A DNA stretch of 6,946 nt from Porphyrobacter sp. (GTDB taxonomy: Bacteria; Pseudomonadota; Alphaproteobacteria; Sphingomonadales; Sphingomonadaceae): the NCBI GenBank assembly GCA_021732945.1, contig JAKFWB010000093.1, positions 1-6,946 of the forward strand, written 5' to 3'. The notes beneath the pieces are model-generated. The model was not told where the DNA came from. It saw only the letters and a list, made by a program, of their open reading frames with translations, and ran no database searches. This document shows, piece after piece, positions 1 to 6,946 of the stretch (position 1 is its first letter; each line of letters opens with the position of its first letter). Made by a program: the position numbers and the translations under genes.

Positions 1-2
1 AG

Positions 3-77
3 TTCATCCGCATCAACTGTACGCTGGTTGGCGGGCTGGTGGGGATGGGGCTGCATTTTTTGACGACGGTAATGTGA
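3..77 (+). CDS. Possible C-terminal tail of a membrane protein (5' end outside window)
   Basis: The third forward frame is open from the left edge to a TGA at 75-77 and reads as 24 residues. It has a hydrophobic, glycine-rich core (LVGGLVGMGLHFL) after a short polar start (FIRIN), which looks like the last transmembrane helix of an inner-membrane protein. Its GC content is like the core genes, unlike the AT-rich stretch that follows from about base 87. The fragment is too short to name a family. It could also be chance open frame, since nothing upstream is visible. Confidence 0.35.
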   Translation, partial: FIRINCTLVGGLVGMGLHFLTTVM

Positions 78-86
78 GGAGGCGGG

Positions 87-129
87 ATCTTAAACAAGCA
101 ACTTAAAATTCTTATTTGACATTTAAGAT
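87..129. promoter_or_regulatory. Inverted repeat ATCTTAAA/TTTAAGAT, possible operator
   Basis: ATCTTAAA at 87-94 is matched by its exact reverse complement TTTAAGAT at 122-129. A further CTTAAA lies between them at 102-107. The right arm starts one base after the TTGACA box at 116-121, so a protein bound to these sites would cover the promoter of the gene at 175. The repeat is seen directly and the operator role is inferred. In AT-rich DNA an 8-bp repeat can arise by chance. Confidence 0.3.
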
Positions 130-144
130 GCGTATATTTATCTC
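116..144 (+). promoter_or_regulatory. Candidate sigma70-type promoter for the gene at 175
   Basis: A perfect TTGACA lies at 116-121, and 17 bases later TATCTC at 139-144 could serve as a weak -10 box. Transcription would begin near 151 and leave a leader of about 24 nt carrying the GGAGG ribosome site at 165-169. The -35 box is strong and the -10 box is poor (three of six consensus bases), so the exact -10 is uncertain. Confidence 0.5.
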
Positions 145-174
145 TTGCTCATGGGCAATCAGACGGAGGCGCAA

Positions 175-702
175 ATGTATCCAGAGTATGCAGGGCTAAG
201 TCAGAAAGTCGCGAGCCTCATTGAGGCCGAGCGGATTGGTGCCGAGGAAACCAAGGATGACATCCTGTGGCGGGTGCTTTCGGGCATAAATGCGCCTGTT
301 GAATCGGGGGAGCCTAACTACTTTTCACTCGGACAGGGCATTGAAGTGCCGGTAGGTGAGAGACTTTATCTCTACCTTACGAAGCCGCGTAATGCCTCAC
401 AAAAGCCAGATGGTATCGCTGAAATCAGATCAGATGGGCTCTATTTGAACAACTCTAGAGTTGAGCCTTCACATGGTAGTGTGCTCGCACCTGCTATGCA
501 GTCTATCCAAAAAGAGGTGGGCCACTACAACCGTAAGGGCGACCTTATTTCGCTGAGTGCATACAGACAGTGGCATGTTGTGCGCGGGGGCGAGCTTATC
601 CCGCTCGACCAACTTAAAGACCCAAAACTGAAGCGAACGCGAACCTCAAAAACCGCAAAAGTCGATGTGTCCGCACTGCTCAGAGAACTGGGGATCGAAT
701 AA
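175..702 (+). CDS. Hypothetical protein, GC-poor accessory gene, 175 aa
   Basis: I do not recognise this family. The ATG at 175 is chosen because GGAGG at 165-169 sits five bases before it. The frame also opens at a TTG at 145 and an ATG at 151, but these lie in or next to the predicted -10 box and lack a ribosome site. The protein is soluble-looking, with no signal peptide or membrane segment. Residues 1-37 look helical. A central part (50-145) is probably beta-rich, with SLGQGIEVPVG (51-61), YLYLTKP (65-71), DGIAEIRSDGLYL (79-91) and LISLSAYRQWHVVRGG (124-139). A basic linker (150-163, KLKRTRTSKTAK) leads to a short helix (165-175). Base composition is close to 50% GC against well above 60% in etfA, and codon use is unlike the neighbours, which suggests recent acquisition. 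It converges on etfA. A restriction-, toxin- or phage-related role is possible but nothing in the sequence shows it. Confidence 0.75.
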   Translation: MYPEYAGLSQKVASLIEAERIGAEETKDDILWRVLSGINAPVESGEPNYFSLGQGIEVPVGERLYLYLTKPRNASQKPDGIAEIRSDGLYLNNSRVEPSHGSVLAPAMQSIQKEVGHYNRKGDLISLSAYRQWHVVRGGELIPLDQLKDPKLKRTRTSKTAKVDVSALLRELGIE

Positions 703-710
703 AGGTTAAG

Positions 711-750
711 GCCAGAAGAAAAGAAAAGGGCTCCGCTTCCGCGGAGCCCT
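711..750 (-). terminator. Intrinsic terminator behind etfBA, shared by the convergent gene
   Basis: AGGGCTCCGC (727-736) and GCGGAGCCCT (741-750) form a perfect 10-bp stem with a four-base loop. Read on the - strand the loop is GGAA, a GNRA-type stable tetraloop, and the stem is followed by a T-rich run (TTTCTTTTCTTCT), as expected for a Rho-independent terminator 26 nt after the etfA stop. On the + strand the stem comes 24 nt after the stop of the 175-702 gene but is followed only by ACCTTAATT, so it would work less well in that direction. Confidence 0.85.
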
Positions 751-776
751 ACCTTAATTCCCAGATCAAGACCCGC

Positions 777-1706
777 TTACAGCGCCCCAGTCAGCTCCGG
801 CACCGCCGTGAACAAATCCGCCACCAACCCAATATCGGCCACCTGAAAAATCGGCGCGTCTTCGTCCTTGTTGATGGCGATGATGACTTTGGAGTCCTTC
901 ATGCCCGCAAGGTGCTGGATCGCGCCCGAGATGCCGATGGCGAAGTACACCTGCGGGGCGACGATCTTCCCGGTCTGGCCGACCTGATAGTCGTTCGGCA
1001 CATAGCCCGCATCGACCGCCGCGCGGCTTGCGCCGATGGCCGCGCCGAGCTTGTCGGCGAGCGGGGTGATGGTCGCTTCGAAGGTCTCCGCATCCTTCAG
1101 CGCGCGGCCGCCCGAGACGATGATCTCGGCGCTGGTCAGTTCCGGACGCTCGCTCTTGGCGATTTCCGAGCTGACGAAGGTCGAGACACCCGCATCGCCC
1201 GCGCCGCCGACGGCTTCGATGGTCCCCGAACCGCCTTCGGTTGCGGCCTTTTCGAACGCGGTGCCGCGCACGGTGATCACCAGCTTGGCATCGGTCGATT
1301 CGACTGTGGCGATGGCGTTGCCGGCGTAGATCGGGCGGGTGAAGGTCTTGGGGCCTTCGACCGAGAGGATCTCGCTGACCTGCATCACGTCGAGGTGCGC
1401 CGCAACGCGCGGGGCGACGTTCTTGCCCTGCGTGGTGGCAGCGGCAAGGAAGGCGTCGTGATGGCCCATCAGCCCAGCGGCGAGCGGGGCGACGTTTTCG
1501 GCCAGGCCGTTGGCATAGGCGGCGTCGTCCGCCACGTGGACCTTGCCCACGCCCGCGATCTTGGCGGCCGCTTCGGCCACCGAGCCGCAATTGTGGCCCG
1601 CGACCAGCAGGTGCACTTCGCCCAGCTTCGATGCGGCGGTGACGACCGCGAGGGTCGCGTCGTGCACCTTGGTGTTGTCATGTTCGACGAGAACCAGAGT
1701 CTTCAT
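777..1706 (-). CDS. etfA: Electron transfer flavoprotein, alpha subunit
   Basis: EtfA binds the redox-active FAD of the soluble alpha-beta electron transfer flavoprotein. This passes electrons from acyl-CoA and other flavin dehydrogenases to ETF:quinone oxidoreductase at the membrane. The 309-residue product has the usual full length and starts [10 protein letters not shown], typical of the family. The N-terminal domain covers about 1-185 and the FAD domain about 190-309. The FAD domain shows VSGGRALKD (197-205), [10 protein letters not shown] with a likely FAD-contacting Arg228, QVGQTGK (242-248), and the family signature region 253-279 with GISGAIQH and ending IIAIN. The start is the ATG at 1706; a GTG directly before it at 1709 is also possible, and AAGGA at 1720-1716 could serve either. 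It lies 33 nt behind etfB, so the two are co-transcribed and the complex is made in balance. No defects are seen. Confidence 0.97.
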   Translation of the reverse strand: MKTLVLVEHDNTKVHDATLAVVTAASKLGEVHLLVAGHNCGSVAEAAAKIAGVGKVHVADDAAYANGLAENVAPLAAGLMGHHDAFLAAATTQGKNVAPRVAAHLDVMQVSEILSVEGPKTFTRPIYAGNAIATVESTDAKLVITVRGTAFEKAATEGGSGTIEAVGGAGDAGVSTFVSSEIAKSERPELTSAEIIVSGGRALKDAETFEATITPLADKLGAAIGASRAAVDAGYVPNDYQVGQTGKIVAPQVYFAIGISGAIQHLAGMKDSKVIIAINKDEDAPIFQVADIGLVADLFTAVPELTGAL

Positions 1707-1739
1707 CACTATGTATCCTTGTTCTGAGGGCTGGCGCGT

Positions 1740-2486
1740 TTACGCGATGCCGAGCGCCTTGACCTTTTCGACCAGCGCGGTGACGTCAGCGACCTTTTCG
1801 CCTGCTTGACGCACCGGTGGCTCGGCGACCTTGAGGGTCTTGAGACGCGGGGTCAGGTCGACGCCGTAATCGGCAGCGGTCTTGACTGCGAGCGGCTTCT
1901 GCTTGGCCTTCATGATGTTCGGCAGCGAGGCATAGCGCGGCTCGTTCAGGCGAAGGTCGGTGGTGACGATCGCGGGCATGGCGAGCTTGACGGTCTGCAA
2001 GCCGCCATCGACTTCGCGCTTCACGATCACATGATCGCCATCGACTTCGACGGTGTTGGCGAAGGTGCCCTGCGGACGGCCCATCAGGGCTGCGAGCATC
2101 TGGCCGGTCTGGTTCGAATCGTCCGAGATCGACTGCTTGCCGAGGATAACGAGGCCGGGGGCTTCTTCATCGGCAATCGCCTTGAGCAGCTTGGCCACCG
2201 CCAGCGGTTCCACGTCCTCATCGGTTTCAATCAGGATCGCGCGGTCAGCGCCCATCGCGAGCGCGGTGCGCAGCGTTTCGGCCGCCTTGGCCGGGCCGAC
2301 GCTGACGGCCACGATTTCAGTCGCGGCGCCCTTTTCCTTGAGGCGGATGGCTTCTTCCACCGCGATCTCGTCAAACGGGTTCATGCTCATCTTGACGTTG
2401 GCAAGGTCAACGCCCGTGCCATCGGCCTTGACCCGCGGCTTGACGTTGTAATCGATCACCCGCTTGACGGGGACGAGGATCTTCAT
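1740..2486 (-). CDS. etfB: Electron transfer flavoprotein, beta subunit
   Basis: EtfB is the partner of EtfA; it carries structural AMP and the loop that docks onto client dehydrogenases. The product is 248 residues, the normal length. The start [16 protein letters not shown] is typical of the family, and its ATG at 2486 has AAGGA six bases upstream; ten further in-frame codons upstream are not supported. AMP-site elements are MGADRAI (78-84) and DDSNQTGQ (122-129). The family signature spans 155-175 ([10 protein letters not shown], then P171, ending AIVT). The recognition loop is [12 protein letters not shown] (188-199); its leading Leu188 matches the leucine known to anchor client enzymes in the human protein. 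It is the first gene of the etfBA pair, with a candidate promoter 62-90 nt upstream, and could also receive transcripts from sucC. Confidence 0.97.
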   Translation of the reverse strand: MKILVPVKRVIDYNVKPRVKADGTGVDLANVKMSMNPFDEIAVEEAIRLKEKGAATEIVAVSVGPAKAAETLRTALAMGADRAILIETDEDVEPLAVAKLLKAIADEEAPGLVILGKQSISDDSNQTGQMLAALMGRPQGTFANTVEVDGDHVIVKREVDGGLQTVKLAMPAIVTTDLRLNEPRYASLPNIMKAKQKPLAVKTAADYGVDLTPRLKTLKVAEPPVRQAGEKVADVTALVEKVKALGIA

Positions 2487-2547
2487 GGCTGTTCCTTCCC
2501 TATTTCGAATCCACATACGATGGCTCTGCGGCCACGGATGCTGACAC

Positions 2548-2576
2548 CCTATGCATGCCGCTTACGTTAACGTCAA
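2548..2576 (-). promoter_or_regulatory. etfB: Candidate etfBA promoter with palindrome over the -35 box
   Basis: On the - strand TTGACG (2576-2571) is followed after exactly 17 bases by CATAGG (2553-2548). This gives a sigma70-like promoter with a start near 2541 and a leader of about 55 nt before etfB. The -35 box overlaps a perfect 10-bp palindrome, ACGTTAACGT (2564-2573), whose core is GTTAAC. The boxes and palindrome are seen directly; use as a promoter or regulator site is inferred. Confidence 0.5.
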
Positions 2577-2577
2577 G

Positions 2578-2820
2578 CTACACTCCGCCGTCGAAGTCTT
2601 CTGGCCACGCATCAAGGCAAACCCAATCGTCCTTACTTGGGTTCCAACGATACAGGCCCCCGAACTTATAAACGCCGGCAGTTTCTAATCGATCAAAAGC
2701 TTCTCTGGCCTCGGCTTCAGATGAGTAAGAGTTATTGACGCCCTCCTCATCGTCGTCATCCAACCAGACGTGCGTCGAGAAGTTTGCGTTACGGCTATTT
2801 TCATTTGAAGTGAATGGCAT
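2578..2820 (-). CDS. Small acidic hypothetical protein, 80 aa, 16 nt behind sucC
   Basis: I do not recognise this family. The gene is supported by an AGGAG site seven bases before its ATG and by its place only 16 nt after the sucC stop on the same strand, which implies co-transcription and perhaps translational coupling with sucC. The protein is strongly acidic (about 18 Asp/Glu against 6 Lys/Arg), with DDDDEE at 21-26. A likely helix follows (33-48, SSEAEAREAFDRLETA). The aromatic second half (51-76) contains YKFGGLYRW and DDWVCLDAWPEDF, with four tryptophans in the whole protein. It has no signal peptide or membrane helix. GC content is about 50%, well below sucC and etfB, which suggests a late insertion between them. 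An acidic, tryptophan-rich small protein could be an inhibitor, an immunity protein or a binding partner, but no function can be assigned. Confidence 0.7.
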   Translation of the reverse strand: MPFTSNENSRNANFSTHVWLDDDDEEGVNNSYSSEAEAREAFDRLETAGVYKFGGLYRWNPSKDDWVCLDAWPEDFDGGV

Positions 2821-2836
2821 ACCGCTTCTCCTCTAG

Positions 2837-4036
<1,200 letters not shown>

Positions 4037-4149
4037 CCCGTATCGATCCCTTCTTCTCAAATCCTGGGGAGAGGTTTGTTTGCGGCGGGCCTAAGCACGG
4101 ATCGCCCCTCTTGAAAAGTGCTCTGTGCGGGCGCAACAGCATACCTCAC

Positions 4150-4926
4150 ATGATTGACAGGTCGCGCCTTGAAACAATCGTCCGTGAGGCGGGCAGGATC
4201 GCTTATTCACGCTGGCCGGGCGCTGGGCACGCGCTGCACAGCTGGGACAAAACGCCCGGAAGTCCGGTCAGCGAGGCCGATCTGGAGGTTGATCGCTTCC
4301 TGAAGCGCGAGCTTGCACGTCTGCTGCCATCGGCCGCCTGGCTTTCCGAAGAAACAGCCGATGACAAGGCGCGGACCGCCAGTGGGCTGATCTGGCTGGT
4401 CGATCCGATTGATGGAACCCGCGATTTCATTGCCGGACGCAGTGGCTGGGCGGTGTCGGTAGCGCTGGTCAGCGGCGGACGGCCGCTGATCGGGATGCTG
4501 GCCGCGCCCGCGCGGGGCGAAGATTGGGTGGCAGTGGCAGGCCAGGGCGCTGTGCTCAACGGTTTACCGATCCGTGCTAGCACCCGCACACGGTTCGCTG
4601 GAGCACGGGTGCCCACCTATAGCCTGCCCAAGGATGACAGCGATCTGGTCGCGGTGGAGCAGCCCAATTCGATTGCGCTGCGGATCGCAATGGTCGCTGA
4701 CGACCGCGCCGATCTGGTTGCGACGCTGCGCTGGGGCTTTGAGTGGGATATCGCGGCAGCAGCGCTGATCGCGCGCGAGGCTGGGGCGCAGGTGAGCGAT
4801 GCCTTTGGCAACCCGCTGGCTTATAACAAGCACGATCCGCGCGATTTTGGGGTATTGGTGTGCTCCCCCGCCATCCACGCCGCCGCGGTCGAGCGGCTGG
4901 CCGAGCGAGCGAAAGCGCTGCGTTAA
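4150..4926 (+). CDS. Inositol monophosphatase superfamily phosphatase, CysQ-like
   Basis: This is a metal-dependent phosphatase of the inositol monophosphatase / 3'(2'),5'-bisphosphate nucleotidase superfamily. The product has 258 residues, the normal length. The catalytic metal-site motifs are all present: SEADLEVD (41-48), LSEE (65-68), DPIDGTRDF (85-93) with Asp85 and Asp88, and WDIAAA (199-204) with Asp200 followed by AREAGA. The fold is therefore complete and probably active. Similar proteins are often annotated as CysQ, which removes the phosphate from PAP left by sulfate assimilation, but inositol-phosphate, histidinol-phosphate or FBP-type activity cannot be excluded from sequence. 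The ATG at 4150 is chosen because it puts the first helix (RLETIVREAGRIA) right at the start. No clear ribosome site precedes it. A TTG 39 bases upstream (4111) would add 13 unconvincing residues. It is divergent from sucC and convergent with the lipoprotein gene. Confidence 0.9.
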   Translation: MIDRSRLETIVREAGRIAYSRWPGAGHALHSWDKTPGSPVSEADLEVDRFLKRELARLLPSAAWLSEETADDKARTASGLIWLVDPIDGTRDFIAGRSGWAVSVALVSGGRPLIGMLAAPARGEDWVAVAGQGAVLNGLPIRASTRTRFAGARVPTYSLPKDDSDLVAVEQPNSIALRIAMVADDRADLVATLRWGFEWDIAAAALIAREAGAQVSDAFGNPLAYNKHDPRDFGVLVCSPAIHAAAVERLAERAKALR

Positions 4927-5094
4927 GCCCACACCCGATAGCAACAAAGCAAACGGGCCGCCCCAAAAGGGTGGTTCGCAAGCGCAACAGGCCTCAAGTA
5001 GCGAAGCGATAGGCCCAACAATGACTCGCGTCCGCAGCGATGCGACTTTAGGTCGTGTGAGCGAGGAGTTGGGGCGCGGGGGCGCCCCAACCCA
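4927..5094. other. Hairpin-rich gap between convergent genes
   Basis: These 168 bases hold no convincing gene. Three foldable elements are visible. CCGCCC (4958-4963) pairs with GGGTGG (4969-4974, one G-U) around CAAAA, just after the phosphatase stop. TCGCGTC (5026-5032) pairs with GATGCGA (5039-5045, one G-U). The third is the perfect stem at 5068-5091, listed separately. A short inverted pair GGCCT (4990-4994) / AGGCC (5011-5015) also occurs. None is followed by a strong T run. The region probably ends transcription from both sides; a small RNA or a dispersed repeat is also possible. Confidence 0.4.
5068..5091. terminator. Perfect 10-bp GC-rich stem after the lipoprotein stop, terminator-like
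   Basis: GTTGGGGCGC (5068-5077) and GCGCCCCAAC (5082-5091) are exact reverse complements around a four-base loop (GGGG on the + strand, CCCC on the - strand). The stem starts three bases after the TAA of the - strand lipoprotein gene. Neither side has a U tract (TCCTCGC on the - strand, CCATTATT on the + strand), so this is not a classical intrinsic terminator. It may protect the mRNA end or act as a bidirectional pause or stop. Confidence 0.5.
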
Positions 5095-5790
5095 TTATTG
5101 AGAACGCGCCGCCGCCACGTCTTCCTGGCTGATCGGCGTGATCTTGATTTCGACCCGGCGGTTGAGCGGCTCGTTGACATTGTCACCGGTCTTCACGCGC
5201 AGCGAATCATAGCTTTCACCAAAACCCTTGGTCGCGATGCGGGCCCGTGCCACGCCGCGCGCGGCAAGGTAATCGGCCACCGCTTGGGCGCGCTGTTCGG
5301 AAAGGCGCTGGTTGGTGGCGGGCGAACCGGTCGTATCGGTGAAGCCATAGACGTCGATCAAGCTGTTGGGATACTTGATCATGCTTTCAGCGACATTGTT
5401 GAGCGTGTCGAGGAAGCCCGGATTGATCGCTGCCGACCCGGTGGCAAAGGTCACGCCGTCGGGCAGGCGCACGAGGATCGCGTCCTGATCGCCAATTTCC
5501 TCGACATCGACGCCGCTGCCGGCGGTCTGTTCCTTCAGTTCCTTGATCTGGTCATCATATTGCTTGCCGAGCACTGCGCCGGCCGAACCGCCGATGCCTG
5601 CACCGATAATGCGGGCCGTGTCGCCGCCGATCAGGCCGCCGAGCAGATAGCCGAGCGTGCCGCCCAGACCGGTGCCGATGGCGGTGCGCGAAATCTTCTT
5701 TTCCCCTGTGTTGGGGTCCGTAACGCAGGCGCTGGTGCCGAGCAGTGCCAGCGAAGCCGTACCTGCCAGCAAGATGCGTGAAATCGTCAT
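5095..5790 (-). CDS. OmpA-family lipoprotein with glycine zipper (YiaD-like)
   Basis: This is a cell-envelope protein probably anchored in the outer membrane by lipid and bound to peptidoglycan through its C-terminal OmpA domain. The 231-residue product starts at the ATG at 5790, with GGGAG seven bases upstream; sixteen in-frame codons further upstream do not resemble a signal peptide. Residues 1-21 form a signal sequence (TISRILLAGTASLALL) ending in GTSAC, so Cys22 is the likely lipidated residue, although Thr at -3 is an unusual lipobox. A glycine-zipper segment spans about 38-76, with repeated GG/GxxxG and a YLLGGLIGG core, and probably inserts in a membrane. The OmpA domain (about 108-217) has VTFATGSAAI (113-122) and the peptidoglycan contacts Asp152 (GFTDTTGS) and Arg167 (NQRLSEQRA), then NRRVEI (210-215). 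The layout is like E. coli YiaD. Upstream, 195 nt separate it from the divergent transporter gene. Confidence 0.92.
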   Translation of the reverse strand: MTISRILLAGTASLALLGTSACVTDPNTGEKKISRTAIGTGLGGTLGYLLGGLIGGDTARIIGAGIGGSAGAVLGKQYDDQIKELKEQTAGSGVDVEEIGDQDAILVRLPDGVTFATGSAAINPGFLDTLNNVAESMIKYPNSLIDVYGFTDTTGSPATNQRLSEQRAQAVADYLAARGVARARIATKGFGESYDSLRVKTGDNVNEPLNRRVEIKITPISQEDVAAARSQ

Positions 5791-5985
5791 AATATATCTC
5801 CCTACCGTCAATAGCCGCCTATGCCACGCGGTCTGCATGGCAACAAGGCGGATGAACTTGTGGTTGGGGCCATGGCGGCAAGCGCCTTCACCTTAGATGA
5901 ACAGGATGTCGTGCTGTATGCAGGGATGTGACGGGGTGTTAGCAGAGTGGATGGCATCACAGCGCGATTGTGCTAGCGGGTTCGC

Positions 5986-6946
5986 GTGACACCTTTTCCC
6001 TGGACCGACCTGTTCATCATTATCGGCCTCGTCGTGATCAACGGCGTGTTTGCCATGTCCGAGCTGGCGATTGTCTCAGCCAAGACCAACACACTCGAAG
6101 CCAAGGCCGAAGCCGGTTCGACCAGCGCGCGGGTGGCGATCCATCTCGCCGAGGATCCCGGCAAGTTCCTGTCGACCGTGCAGATCGGCATAACACTGAT
6201 CGGGATTGTCGCGGGTGCCTATTCCGGCGCGAGCCTTGGCGGGCCGACCGGAGAGCGGCTGGCGGCGATGGGCTTGCCGCTAAAATACGCCGATGAGGCA
6301 GGGTTTGCGGTCGTAATCGCGCTCACCACCTATCTCAGCGTGGTGGTGGGTGAATTGGTGCCCAAGCAGCTGGCGCTGCGCAACGCGGTGCCGCTGGCAT
6401 TGATCATGGCGCGGCCGATGGCGTTTCTGTCGCGCATCGGTGCGCCGCTGGTGTGGCTGCTCGATTCCAGCTCGGCCGCGATTATCCGCCTGTTCGGTAT
6501 CCGCCGCACCGATGAGGCTTCCGTCACGGCGGAAGAGCTCCAGATGATCTTTGCCGAGGCGACCCGGTCGGGTGTGATCGAGGATGAACAGCACAAGATC
6601 CTGACCGGCGTGGTGCGCCTCGCCGAACGTCCGGTGCGCGAGATGATGACCCCGCGCACCGAAGTCGACTGGATCGATGCCGATGCTGACCTTGCCAAAA
6701 TCCGCGAAACGATCGAGGACAGCTCGCATTCGCTGCTGCCGGTGGCGGAGGGTTCGCCTGACACGATCCTGGGCGTGGTGAAGGTGCGCGATGTGCTCGC
6801 CGCACTGGTGGCAGGACAGCCGGTTTCGATCCGCGCGATGATGCGCCGGGTCGAAGTGGTGCCCGATCAGCTTGACGCCATGGACGCATTGCGGGTGCTG
6901 CAATCGGCCTAGGTGGCGATGGCGGCGGTGACCGACGAATATGGGC
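5986..6946 (+). pseudogene. CNNM/CBS-pair (HlyC/CorC-type) transporter, in-frame TAG, 3' end outside window
   Basis: The family is made of inner-membrane proteins with a DUF21/CNNM transmembrane domain, two CBS domains and a CorC_HlyC tail, linked to Mg2+/cobalt efflux and often loosely called hemolysins. The GTG at 5986 is the first possible start, since an in-frame TAG lies at 5974; no clear ribosome site precedes it. The transmembrane part covers about 1-172, with helices near 9-28, 62-84, 104-122 and 135-170, and conserved NGVFAMSELA (19-28) and GELVPKQLALR (122-132). The linker TAEELQMIF (181-189) leads to REMMTPRTEVDWID (218-231) and the first CBS domain (about 221-275). The second begins near 283. 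After 308 residues (ALRVLQSA) a TAG at 6910-6912 stops the frame, yet the same frame continues with VAMAAVTDEYG, the family's conserved second-CBS segment. A single base change, such as CAG or GAG to TAG, would explain this. A cut protein would lack most of CBS2 and the CorC domain (family about 430 residues). It may be a pseudogene, a sequencing error or a functional truncation. Confidence 0.75.

Noticed and set aside
133..138. TATATT as the -10 box for the TTGACA at 116
   Set aside because: The spacing would be only 11 bases, too short for a sigma70-type promoter.
766..1590. An arginine-rich 274-codon frame on the - strand overlapping etfA
   Set aside because: It is an alternative frame of etfA, with extreme arginine/glycine content and no independent ribosome site.
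912..1727. Long open frames on the + strand opposite etfA
   Set aside because: They lie fully antisense to a clear etfA gene, have arginine/glycine/aspartate-rich low-complexity products with no recognisable motif, and reflect the stop-poor antisense frames expected in GC-rich DNA.
1806..2570. A 254-codon open frame on the + strand opposite etfB
   Set aside because: It is antisense to etfB and its promoter, and rich in Asp/Arg/Gly/His repeats typical of shadow frames.
4923..5186. Open frames crossing the gap between the phosphatase and lipoprotein genes
   Set aside because: They overlap the end of the lipoprotein gene or run through hairpin-rich DNA, have no ribosome site, and give low-complexity products.
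6280..6903. A histidine/arginine-rich frame on the - strand opposite the transporter gene
   Set aside because: The + strand encodes conserved CNNM and CBS motifs through this stretch; the antisense product has no family features.

Overview
The window is typical of a GC-rich alphaproteobacterium, most likely Sphingomonadales (an Erythrobacter/Porphyrobacter-like organism). This rests on high-GC codon use, a sucC gene placed near etfBA, and the family resemblance of the encoded proteins. It is an inference, because no rRNA or other taxonomic marker is present. Most of the window is ordinary chromosomal core metabolism, with two small, clearly less GC-rich genes of unknown function set among the core genes.

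Layout: bases 3-77 may be the last 24 codons of a membrane protein on the + strand. A GC-poor hypothetical gene (175-702, +) follows, with its own TTGACA-type promoter and a possible operator. It converges on etfA and the two share a strong hairpin terminator (727-750). On the - strand, reading right to left, come sucC (succinyl-CoA synthetase beta), an 80-residue acidic hypothetical protein only 16 nt behind it, then etfB and etfA. The etfBA pair has its own candidate promoter (2548-2576) but no terminator separates it from sucC, so sucC-orf80-etfB-etfA may be partly read as one unit. Divergent from sucC is an inositol-monophosphatase-superfamily (CysQ-like) phosphatase (4150-4926, +). It converges on an OmpA-family glycine-zipper lipoprotein (5095-5790, -), with a hairpin-rich 168-nt gap between them. 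The window ends inside a CNNM/CBS-pair (HlyC/CorC-type) transporter gene on the + strand starting at 5986.

Functional logic: SucC makes the beta half of the TCA-cycle enzyme that interconverts succinyl-CoA and succinate. EtfAB carries electrons from acyl-CoA and related dehydrogenases to the quinone pool. Their proximity links fatty- and amino-acid oxidation to the TCA cycle. The lipoprotein and the transporter belong to the envelope and to ion homeostasis.

The points most worth checking are an in-frame TAG in the transporter gene with clearly coding sequence on both sides (6910-6912), the unexplained acidic small protein inside the sucC-etf cluster, and the GC-poor gene 175-702 with its flanking inverted repeat. 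I found no CRISPR array, tRNA, rRNA, insertion sequence or obvious defence system, and nothing that amounts to a demonstrably new system.
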